30,088 nt of DNA from a virus. The notes beneath the pieces are model-generated. The model did not search any database and was not told where the DNA came from. It saw only the letters and a program-made list of their open reading frames with translations. Shown here piece by piece: positions 24,261 through 29,819 of the stretch (the stretch's first letter is position 1; each line of letters begins with the position of its first letter). Where the stretch lies: the IMG/VR virus record IMGVR_UViG_3300042484_000262, positions 1 to 30,088 of that record; one strand, 5' to 3'. A program made the position numbers and the translations under genes.

Positions 24261-24712
24261 ACAGCTCGAAGGGTTGCGCCAGCTGGATATTCGTAGTTAA
24301 CAGTGTCGAGATTTTCCCTAAGAGTTCTAGCACCGTTTTTATGATGAAATATGCGGGCCATATCAGTCTTTGGACTCAATGTGACAAAACGAGTGATTTC
24401 TGATTTGGCTGTTTGTATATGCGCCTGTGCTTGAGTAATAAGCTCGCGGCCAGCACCCGGTCGATAACTCCAAATAGTATAGAAAACTGCCACTTGGGCC
24501 AATTGACTGTTATCCAATTCCGACACACTGCCTGGAACATCATGAGTGTATCTCACACAGGTAACGGCAGCTGGCACACCATCTCGAATTAACACAAACA
24601 CTTCAGCCGCATCCTCACAGACTCTAGCAGCAATGGGGATCTCAGGACGAACCGGGTCGTCCTTGATGAGTTCTAGTAAAGGGTCGTTGAGAGTAGTAAT
24701 TACGTGCAGCAT
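24257..24712 (-). CDS. GNAT-family acetyltransferase
   Basis: A 151-residue protein with the pattern of a small GNAT fold: an acidic N-terminal helix region, EVFVLIRDGVPAAVTCVRY (about 37-55, central strands), then the strand VAVFYTIWSYRPGAGRELI (about 73-91). In the latter RPGAGRELI takes the place of the Q/R-x-x-G-x-G/A acetyl-CoA loop. A last strand-helix pair RFVTLSPKTDMARIFHHKNGA follows. Substrate unknown. AGGAA sits 6 bases before the ATG, and a late-type box lies further upstream at 24743. It is the distal gene of the minus-strand accessory segment and converges on gp41. Confidence 0.7.
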   Translation of the reverse strand: MLHVITTLNDPLLELIKDDPVRPEIPIAARVCEDAAEVFVLIRDGVPAAVTCVRYTHDVPGSVSELDNSQLAQVAVFYTIWSYRPGAGRELITQAQAHIQTAKSEITRFVTLSPKTDMARIFHHKNGARTLRENLDTVNYEYPAGATLRAV

Positions 24713-24735
24713 GGGATTTCCTGAAGTTATACACG

Positions 24736-24743
24736 TACTTATC
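24736..24743 (-). promoter_or_regulatory. Late promoter variant for GNAT gene
   Basis: On the minus strand, GATAAGTA reads toward the GNAT gene, the same variant as that before gp16. Expected initiation near 24730 leaves a leader of about 17 bases with an AGGAA site. It lies in the 57-base gap after the upstream gene. Confidence 0.5.
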
Positions 24744-24769
24744 TCTACTAGGGAAAAAACATGTTACAT

Positions 24770-25345
24770 TTACGTTACAGTGATATATCTGTCTGCTGAT
24801 AGTTTTTCGTAGCTGCCAATCAGCTTGTTAACATCTCTGCGTTGAAAGTTGAATGGTACACTACTATCATGATGTCCTATAGCAAGAAAAGGAATCTGCT
24901 CCAATTGTCTACGGGCCGCGGTATACTTTTCTTGATGTAATAGTACTTCTGCTGGATTCTTTTCGTAACAGATACAGAACCCTGTTTGACAACCTTGCTT
25001 GATAGCTCTATGGGCCAAGCGACTATAAAGTTCTCCCACAAGCGACATGCTGGTATGATTGTAGTCTTGGGGTATAGCCATGATTAACAACGGTGCCAAT
25101 AGCTGACTGTTCTTTCTACTTTCAAAGTTTTTAAACTTGAATTGATCATTGGCAGGAAGACTGCTTAAATCATAGATAGCTTGTATGGTCTGTTTGTCCT
25201 CGATGAATACAATTTCGTGAAACTGATTGGCCACGGGCACGGTTAAGTTTTTTAGCTCTTGTACCAAATGGCTGTCTAATCTTTCTTCAAAATTGAACGT
25301 GCGATGAGTGTGGCTAAAAGTTTGCCATTTTTCTAAATTAAGCAT
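24770..25345 (-). CDS. Uncharacterised protein, possibly nitroreductase-fold
   Basis: A 191-residue soluble protein. An N-terminal HTHRTFNFEERLD, a middle LLAPLLIMAIPQDY strand (about 81-94) and LVGELYSRLAHRAIKQGCQTGFCICYE (about 102-128) are arranged like the R-x-F, AP..I and long helix plus Gly-turn of nitroreductases, and the FLAIGHHD segment near 153 sits where these proteins have a second Gly loop. No flavin-binding residue can be assigned with confidence, so the fold call is a weak inference. Its ATG lies inside the end of the next gene upstream (8-base overlap), indicating one operon with 25338-26156. Confidence 0.5.
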   Translation of the reverse strand: MLNLEKWQTFSHTHRTFNFEERLDSHLVQELKNLTVPVANQFHEIVFIEDKQTIQAIYDLSSLPANDQFKFKNFESRKNSQLLAPLLIMAIPQDYNHTSMSLVGELYSRLAHRAIKQGCQTGFCICYEKNPAEVLLHQEKYTAARRQLEQIPFLAIGHHDSSVPFNFQRRDVNKLIGSYEKLSADRYITVT

Positions 25346-26156
25346 TTACAATTACCTCTATACGATCTTGTTGTCTGGGCACACTGTTTACCAAGGGTGG
25401 CATATGATCAAGACCTTGACCCAGCACAGTGATCACAGTGTCAAGTAAAATGTCAACCCATTCGACTGTACCGGGCTCTGCAGCTGGACCACTTAGCTGG
25501 CAGTCAGTGTGTGCTTGATAGCGTTGACTAGTCAGTGTTTGATCCATGATCTCACTGACTAGATTTCTAACAAATTGATAGGCAGCAAGTTCAACACTTT
25601 GTCTAACTAGAACATGTCCAGTTCTATCAAAGTATTCCATGAGCACAGCACGAACATGCTCATTGCTCATAAATTCAAGATCTTGACAAATTGCTGCAAG
25701 TACAAATGTCAAATCTCTATGACATTTAGCACTGTCATACTGATAATTTTTAAATACGCCTTGTTGCTTGATACGTTGTAGTTCTATCCACGTGCCTGTT
25801 TCATAGGCAATATAATCCATGTTGTTTCTTAATATTTGTCGAGCATTATGCTGACCAGCAACTGGTTTTGGCGGAAAACTGCGACTCACTGTGTAACTGA
25901 CAGCAGACTGATCCAGCCACTCTGTTAGATTGCCCAAGGCTAATCCAGTATGAAATACCATGCTTTCGTAGAGACTATCTCGATTTTTCTCTCCAATCCT
26001 GGTCCACGTAAAGTTGTCCAAGCTGGGCGTTAGTACCACTGAAATATGTTCGTTGTCCCTATCTGATATGACCACTCGGTAGCATATTTCTGCTTGCCTT
26101 GCTGGCGTGAGATGTATGACATTGGCCATTGTTTGTTTGATTAGTTGTCTATCCAC
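25338..26156 (-). CDS. Structural-like protein of unknown function
   Basis: About 272 residues from a GTG start at 26156. The start is chosen because AAAAAGG stands 9 bases upstream and a late-type box precedes it; the frame is open further (ATG at 26228) but that would run through the promoter. ATG at 26132 is another option, with no binding site. The second half has a CHRDLTFVLAAICQDLEF segment followed by EHVRAVLMEYFDRTG, resembling the repeated C-R-D-I...D-L helical units of large tail and fibre proteins in marine myoviruses. A virion or fibre-assembly role is a possibility. It overlaps the next gene by 8 bases. Confidence 0.55.
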   Translation of the reverse strand: MDRQLIKQTMANVIHLTPARQAEICYRVVISDRDNEHISVVLTPSLDNFTWTRIGEKNRDSLYESMVFHTGLALGNLTEWLDQSAVSYTVSRSFPPKPVAGQHNARQILRNNMDYIAYETGTWIELQRIKQQGVFKNYQYDSAKCHRDLTFVLAAICQDLEFMSNEHVRAVLMEYFDRTGHVLVRQSVELAAYQFVRNLVSEIMDQTLTSQRYQAHTDCQLSGPAAEPGTVEWVDILLDTVITVLGQGLDHMPPLVNSVPRQQDRIEVIVNA

Positions 26157-26185
26157 GGCACTGCACCTTTTTAAACGTTGTGAAA

Positions 26186-26193
26186 TATTTATC
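26186..26193 (-). promoter_or_regulatory. T4-type late promoter, minus strand
   Basis: GATAAATA on the minus strand, initiating near 26180 and giving a 24-base leader with AAAAAGG before the GTG at 26156. It is back to back with a plus-strand late-type box at 26208. Confidence 0.6.
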
Positions 26194-26207
26194 AGCTTGT
26201 GTCCATT

Positions 26208-26215
26208 GTTAAATA
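26208..26215 (+). promoter_or_regulatory. Late promoter variant, leaderless geometry
   Basis: GTTAAATA (TAAATA core at 26210-26215) stands 4 bases (TAAA) before the ATG at 26220. It supports that start over the in-frame GTG at 26199, which would be upstream of the expected initiation point. Confidence 0.5.
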
Positions 26216-26219
26216 TAAA

Positions 26220-26873
26220 ATGCAACAATTACCTGACTCATACAACCCTGCCACATTGCTGTACAGCAGCCTAACTAGATTTGGCAAATTATATCAACTG
26301 AATATGGCTAAAAGTCCCGAAGACTTTCTTAGGGAAATTGAACCTTTTAGAAACGATTGGAAACAGTATAATCCACGCAAACCCATTGCTAGATACGGAC
26401 TGAGCATAACCAGTTTGGATGGCGGGTTCAGTGGCAGGCCTGACTTGGACAGTCTCATGGAATATACTAGGGAAACTGGCATCAGGGTAAACGAGCTAGA
26501 CATCAAAACACCCACACCTGTATTTGAATTTGCCCAACCGTGGATGGGTCCCATGACTCCTTGGATAGTGCGCAGTCATGTTATACGCATGGAGCAAGGT
26601 GCCTTCTTTCCAGTACACAGAGATAACCGCGGCATGAATATTCGCAGTTTTAGATTGTTTGTGCCCTTGAAAAACTGTAACCCTCCCAATATGTATTTTA
26701 TACTTGATGGCAAATTGATAACATTTGAACCGGGCAGAGTTTACTTTATGGATACCTGTTTGGAACACACTCTGTTTACCACGGGCTTTGCCAGTTGGTT
26801 TATAGTGTTCAATGTGGAAATCACTGTGGAGAGTGTACAGACTCTAACCACTCATTGTTTGGCTATTCAGTGA
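26220..26873 (+). CDS. 2OG-Fe(II) oxygenase / hydroxylase-like protein
   Basis: A 217-residue double-stranded beta-helix protein. H133-x-D135 in FFPVHRDNRG and H183 in CLEHTLF form the HxD...H iron triad; between them run FRLFVPLKN and MYFILDGKLITFEPGRVYFMD, the typical strands of the aspartyl/prolyl hydroxylase type found often in cyanophages. Likely function is hydroxylation of a protein or small molecule using 2-oxoglutarate and oxygen; the target is unknown. It is the only plus-strand gene in the accessory segment. It overlaps the DUF2061 gene by 7 bases, tail to tail. Confidence 0.75.
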   Translation: MQQLPDSYNPATLLYSSLTRFGKLYQLNMAKSPEDFLREIEPFRNDWKQYNPRKPIARYGLSITSLDGGFSGRPDLDSLMEYTRETGIRVNELDIKTPTPVFEFAQPWMGPMTPWIVRSHVIRMEQGAFFPVHRDNRGMNIRSFRLFVPLKNCNPPNMYFILDGKLITFEPGRVYFMDTCLEHTLFTTGFASWFIVFNVEITVESVQTLTTHCLAIQ

Positions 26874-27067
26874 CGTTGCCACTTGATATTGTCCCACAAT
26901 CTTTCATGTAGATAGTACAGCAAAGTGTTGGCTGTTATTTGAATTAGGGCAATGGATCCTGCTATGGAAAAGTCTCCCAGGATCAAATAGGATATCACAA
27001 ACGTGCTAAAACTGCCTGTAATGCGCCAACTGACAGTTTTAGCCACAGATCTTAATTTACTTTCCAA
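26867..27067 (-). CDS. DUF2061-type small membrane protein
   Basis: A 66-residue protein with SVAKTVSWRITGSFSTFVIS followed by LILGDFSIAGSIALIQI and LLYYLHERLWDNI, the conserved layout of DUF2061: a charged amphipathic start, two membrane helices (about 15-33 and 35-52) and a YxHERxW end. Function unknown; in cyanophages and bacteria it is sometimes beside sulfur genes. The start is TTG at 27067, placed directly after the TAA of the sulfotransferase-like gene; a GTG seven codons in is an alternative. Confidence 0.75.
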   Translation of the reverse strand: MESKLRSVAKTVSWRITGSFSTFVISYLILGDFSIAGSIALIQITANTLLYYLHERLWDNIKWQRH

Positions 27068-27703
27068 TTAGATTACCCTAACATGTACATCTGACTCGGC
27101 ATAATCTTGGTAGGTGTCTTTGAGTACGGGCACTGCTATGTTTAATATACCGCACAGTTCCAAATTGTCCTTGAGATTGCCAGGCTGATATTTTTCAATG
27201 GCTGCTAAAATACCCACATTTTGCTCTGCTATTTTAACAGTCATGGTGGGCAAGTCTTTATAATATTCATGGTACAAGGGATAGGTAATATTGAAATGTC
27301 CACAACCTATCCACCATGATAGACAGTCGAAGTCGTTGCGATAGACTAACACTATGGCACATTCAGGCCAAGTGCTCTTGATAAAATCAATGTGATTGCT
27401 AAAGATATGGCTTTTAATAATGCGAAGACCCGTGCCCGTGAATTCTCGATCAAATATTGCTTCCAGCTCTTGTCGGCTGTATTGATCCAAATCTTGGGGC
27501 AAATTGGATTCCATGCCCGGATCAAAGTAGGCGCCCATGTGCATAGCTTCAGGTGCGCCCCAAGCTGAATGATAAAATACCCTGGAACTATTTTGATCCG
27601 TGGTGTCTATATCCGGACTATTGTAAAGATATTTGGCCACACTGCTCCATTTACTGCCGGGAGCACCTGCTAAGAAGATATATTTTGCTGGTGTATTATA
27701 CAT
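27068..27703 (-). CDS. Sulfotransferase-like P-loop protein
   Basis: A 211-residue protein fitting the compact sulfotransferase fold. FLAGAPGSKWSSVAKYL (10-26) is a PAPS 5'-phosphosulfate loop, IIKSH (95-99) the following strand and VYRNDFDCLSW (120-130) the 3'-phosphate binding segment with Arg and Ser. Substrates are unknown; modification of a cell-surface or virion sugar, or of a small metabolite, is possible. It is followed without a gap by the DUF2061 gene. A late-type box precedes it by 5 bases, with no Shine-Dalgarno sequence. Confidence 0.75.
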   Translation of the reverse strand: MYNTPAKYIFLAGAPGSKWSSVAKYLYNSPDIDTTDQNSSRVFYHSAWGAPEAMHMGAYFDPGMESNLPQDLDQYSRQELEAIFDREFTGTGLRIIKSHIFSNHIDFIKSTWPECAIVLVYRNDFDCLSWWIGCGHFNITYPLYHEYYKDLPTMTVKIAEQNVGILAAIEKYQPGNLKDNLELCGILNIAVPVLKDTYQDYAESDVHVRVI

Positions 27704-27708
27704 GATTT

Positions 27709-27716
27709 TATTTAGT
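27709..27716 (-). promoter_or_regulatory. Late promoter variant, leaderless geometry
   Basis: On the minus strand, ACTAAATA ends exactly 5 bases (AAATC) before the ATG at 27703, the same spacing as in the plus-strand late genes. No Shine-Dalgarno sequence is present. Confidence 0.55.
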
Positions 27717-27827
27717 TGGTCAATTGATGGATTGCGTTAAGCCTGACTCGCCCAGCGGAGCGCAAAAAATTTTGAAGCAAAATTTCCCAAGATTAAGTAC
27801 ACACATTTCAAATAGTTCTAACCACCG

Positions 27828-27835
27828 TATAAATA
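27828..27835 (+). promoter_or_regulatory. T4-type late promoter (exact TATAAATA), leaderless geometry
   Basis: TATAAATA stands 4 bases (CTGT) before the ATG at 27840. No binding site for ribosomes lies in the gap. The region between it and 27716 holds only an A/T-rich inverted repeat (AAATTTTG/CAAAATTT type, about 27768-27788) that might end minus-strand transcription. Confidence 0.6.
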
Positions 27836-27839
27836 CTGT

Positions 27840-28109
27840 ATGCGTAACTTGTTGACTGTTGTAGTGTTGACTGTGAGTATGACTGTGTCGTGGGCTGAAC
27901 CACGAACATTGAGCAAACGGGTCATGTGTGAGGATACCGCAACCGTGCTCGAGGCCATGACAGAAGAATTCAAGGAAACTCCACAATGGCATGGCTATAA
28001 TGCCCAGAACAACACCACTGTGATGTTGACTGTTAACTTGACTACAGGAGCGTGGACCTTGATTGAATTCAACAAGACAACAGCTTGTTTGACGCACTGT
28101 CAACGCTAG
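27840..28109 (+). CDS. Small secreted/periplasmic protein
   Basis: An 89-residue protein with a clear signal peptide: MRNLL, a hydrophobic core (TVVVLTVSMTVSW) and an A-x-A-like SWA/EP cut near residue 19. The mature part has C30, C83 and C87, so a disulfide is possible, and the motifs YNAQNNTTVMLTV and TGAWTLIEF, resembling a small beta-rich exported protein that I recall in marine phages and their hosts. The job is unknown, but export during infection (host envelope or exclusion) is a reasonable guess. It starts from the late box at 27828. A 5-bp hairpin (ACTGC-TTC-GCAGT) near 28127-28139 follows. Confidence 0.65.
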   Translation: MRNLLTVVVLTVSMTVSWAEPRTLSKRVMCEDTATVLEAMTEEFKETPQWHGYNAQNNTTVMLTVNLTTGAWTLIEFNKTTACLTHCQR

Positions 28110-28264
28110 TAGCTACGCTCTAGCGCACTGCTTCGCAGTAGAGGTTTGAAACACACACGATGAATTCGCACAGTCCAAATGGGTCCTGTAGGGTAAAAAA
28201 TCTCTGTCACGAAAATTTTAAAAGAAGTACTTATGCTTTCTGGGTGGTGATTTACAACCACTAA

Positions 28265-28304
28265 GGGCTTATAACTACAGTATTACATATAATATTATAA
28301 GCCC
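28265..28304 (+). repeat. Perfect 10-bp inverted repeat with 20-base loop
   Basis: GGGCTTATAA (28265-28274) pairs fully with TTATAAGCCC (28295-28304). The loop holds TATAAT. A smaller GTGGT/ACCAC hairpin precedes it by 3 bases. Confidence 0.85.
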
Positions 28305-28369
28305 CGACCCCCTCGAGAATAGTTTTTATTTTTATATTCCCGACCGAGTCATCACTCGACTCAAAAAAA

Positions 28370-28475
28370 AGTCCTGACACAACCGGGAGCGAATCGGAAT
28401 TATGATGTCAGGACTAGTCTGCCAGTGCGCCTCACTGGCCAGGAACTGGTTACCGGGAGCGAATCGTTGGCCAGT
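28370..28475 (+). repeat. Twin hairpins displaying the same 15-base loop sequence
   Basis: Hairpin 1: AGTCCTGACA (28370-28379) with TGTCAGGACT (28406-28415), 26-base loop. Hairpin 2: ACTGGCCA (28434-28441) with TGGCCAGT (28468-28475), 26-base loop. Both loops contain ACCGGGAGCGAATCG (28382-28396 and 28452-28466, exactly 70 bases apart). The stems are unrelated in sequence. A third arm GCCAGT (28421-28426) can pair with ACTGGC (28434-28439) in competition with hairpin 2. Confidence 0.8.
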
Positions 28476-28528
28476 TAGTGTACAGCATACAGCTCTTAGT
28501 GGCTGCTAGCTGTACTGTACATGTAGGG

Positions 28529-29428
28529 TTAGACCCTACGCATACATGTTACATCCGCTACACTACGCCAGTTGCCGGGCATACTCTTCTTCAAGTCTGC
28601 CAGCTTGAGTACCATGCGCAAGCTGAGCTCACGCAAGCGGCCCTGCTTCTCATCAATGAAGTCAATGAGCACTTCCTTCTCTAAGTCGCTAAACTCATAG
28701 TCGTCCAGCATGCCGCACTCGCTGACTACCTGCCGGATACGCAACAGCTTCTCACGATCCGTATCAATGGTAAGGTCCAAGTAATGGCAACGGCTCTCTA
28801 GTGCTGCCAAGTGATCCTGTAGCTTCTTGCTACGAACGTGCTCAAACTTGATGTTGGTAATAAAGATAGCACCACCCTTGAACTCAAACTGATTGGGCAC
28901 ACCTTCACTACGCAACAAACGACTGTCAGTGTTCCAATGGATCATACGCTTCTTGCTTGAATCCAATGCGGCCTTGAGAATGTTGAGACTCAAGTCGTCT
29001 AACAATACGCTGTCACAGTCATCGAATACAAGGATACACTTCTTATCGCTAAACTCGTAGAGCTTCTTGTACAAGCCAATGGCACTCATTGCGCCCTTGA
29101 CCACTTCATACTTCTTCAGCTTCTCGTTCTGTGCCACTGTGGCGAACACATCGTGTTTGGCTAGTACTTTCTCCACGCCAAAGCTCTTGCCCACACCCGG
29201 AGGGCCTGTTACAATCATGGCACGTACATCACCCTTTTTCACAGCACGGGTCATGTCATCCAAGATGCTGAACCGTTCGCGTAGTCGGCCCATGATGTCT
29301 TCGTCGGTGACGTTGCTGAGGTCCTTGTTGATTTTATCCATTTCCAGTGTGCTCACTGTGGCAGTGGCGGCTTTACGTGTGGTCTTCATGGTTTCTAGAT
29401 TCAAAACTTTATATGCTTTACCTGTCAT
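28529..29428 (-). CDS. AAA+ ATPase
   Basis: About 299 residues of AAA+ type: Walker A GPPGVGKS (75-82), Walker B ILVFDD (132-137), a sensor-1 segment GGAIFITNIKF near 183-193, and an arginine-finger-like ESR near 205, followed by a small helical lid. The start is the ATG at 29428 because GGAG stands 6 bases upstream; the frame's earlier TTG at 29440 overlaps this site. It is not an obvious clamp-loader gp44 (no zinc or collar signs). AAA+ proteins like this occur in marine phage genomes without a known job; ring remodelling of a protein or DNA partner is likely. The stop codon lies in a GTAGGGT/ACCCTAC hairpin (28522-28538). Confidence 0.8.
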   Translation of the reverse strand: MTGKAYKVLNLETMKTTRKAATATVSTLEMDKINKDLSNVTDEDIMGRLRERFSILDDMTRAVKKGDVRAMIVTGPPGVGKSFGVEKVLAKHDVFATVAQNEKLKKYEVVKGAMSAIGLYKKLYEFSDKKCILVFDDCDSVLLDDLSLNILKAALDSSKKRMIHWNTDSRLLRSEGVPNQFEFKGGAIFITNIKFEHVRSKKLQDHLAALESRCHYLDLTIDTDREKLLRIRQVVSECGMLDDYEFSDLEKEVLIDFIDEKQGRLRELSLRMVLKLADLKKSMPGNWRSVADVTCMRRV

Positions 29429-29457
29429 TGTTCGCTCCAATCGTGTTTAAAACAGTA

Positions 29458-29486
29458 ATTATACTATCAAGCCGCTACTAAGTCAT
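29458..29486 (-). promoter_or_regulatory. Sigma70 promoter for AAA+ gene
   Basis: Minus strand ATGACT (29486-29481, 4 of 6 consensus bases), 17 bp, TATAAT (29463-29458). Expected initiation near 29451 gives a 23-base leader with GGAGCGA before the ATG at 29428. The promoter overlaps the end of the upstream small gene. Confidence 0.55.
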
Positions 29487-29760
29487 CCATTTTGGACAAC
29501 ATGTTGGCGGGCACTCTCCATGCGCCCTGTGCTGTACGCACAGTTACATATTTAATGGCAATCTTCTCCACACGGCCCTGTAGGGTCATGCCAGTCTTTG
29601 AGCTGGTAAACTTGACGCTGTCACCAACCCGCAAGGTGTACTTGGCCAGCTGTGTCAGTCGGCTACGGGCAAACTTAACAGCATCAATCACGCTGACCAG
29701 CTCATCATTGGTAAGACCACCTTGGATGATAGCTGTGTTAATCTCTTGTATAGTACGCAT
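29467..29760 (-). CDS. Small basic protein with SH3-like/KOW-like C-terminus
   Basis: A 97-residue protein with a helical N-terminal half (EINTAIIQGGLTNDELVSVI) and a beta-rich C-terminal half, YTLRVGDSVKFTSSKTGMTL followed by GRVEKIAIKYVTVRTAQGAW and RVPANML. The latter resembles a small SH3/KOW barrel that could bind nucleic acid or protein. I recall similar proteins in pelagiphages, function unknown. AGGAG stands 7 bases before the ATG; a full-consensus promoter lies upstream. It precedes the AAA+ gene on the same strand. Confidence 0.7.
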   Translation of the reverse strand: MRTIQEINTAIIQGGLTNDELVSVIDAVKFARSRLTQLAKYTLRVGDSVKFTSSKTGMTLQGRVEKIAIKYVTVRTAQGAWRVPANMLSKMDDLVAA

Positions 29761-29790
29761 AGGTCGCTCCTGTGTGTTGTTTAAGTGTTT

Positions 29791-29819
29791 ATTATAACAC
29801 GTTTAGACCCAGCTGTCAA
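29791..29819 (-). promoter_or_regulatory. Full-consensus sigma70 promoter
   Basis: Minus strand TTGACA (29819-29814), 17 bp, TATAAT (29796-29791). Expected initiation near 29784 gives a 24-base leader with AGGAG for the gene at 29760. Unlike the plus-strand sigma70 promoters here, this one makes a leadered mRNA. Confidence 0.85.

Larger units (their letters stand above)
28110..28528 (+). other. Structured noncoding region (about 420 bases)
   Basis: No convincing protein gene is present; the only frames are short. It holds several perfect inverted repeats: GTGGT/ACCAC (28244-28261), GGGCTTATAA/TTATAAGCCC (28265-28304), AGTCCTGACA/TGTCAGGACT (28370-28415), GCCAGT/ACTGGC (28421-28439), ACTGGCCA/TGGCCAGT (28434-28475). 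Also present are runs of A/T (28321-28337, 28363-28370) and a hairpin CGAGT-CATC-ACTCG (28345-28358). The density of paired elements suggests an RNA or a control region. The only TATAAT (28288) lies inside a hairpin loop and lacks a -35. A 35-codon frame (28402-28509) begins with ATGATG after GGGAGCG but has no other support. Confidence 0.6.

Noticed and set aside
27720-28103. Minus-strand frame of 127 codons opposite the secreted protein
   Set aside because: The plus-strand frame has a clean signal peptide and a late promoter; the reverse frame is Cys/His-rich noise.
28244-28304. tRNA anticodon arm
   Set aside because: The stem with an 8-base loop and the lack of acceptor and T arms do not fit a tRNA.
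28370-28475. tRNA or CRISPR-like repeat
   Set aside because: Two copies only, in loops rather than as spaced direct repeats; no cloverleaf, no T-arm sequence and no cas gene.
28478-28684. Plus-strand 68-codon frame across the end of the AAA+ gene
   Set aside because: Runs antisense through the AAA+ coding region and hairpin; no binding site for ribosomes.
28529-29428. Clamp-loader large subunit gp44
   Set aside because: It has AAA+ motifs but not the collar or the typical gp44 segments; placed only as a general AAA+ ATPase.
29067-29450. Plus-strand open frame of 127 codons
   Set aside because: It is opposite to the AAA+ gene, which has Walker A and B motifs; this frame is Ser/Thr-rich with no fold signals, a shadow.
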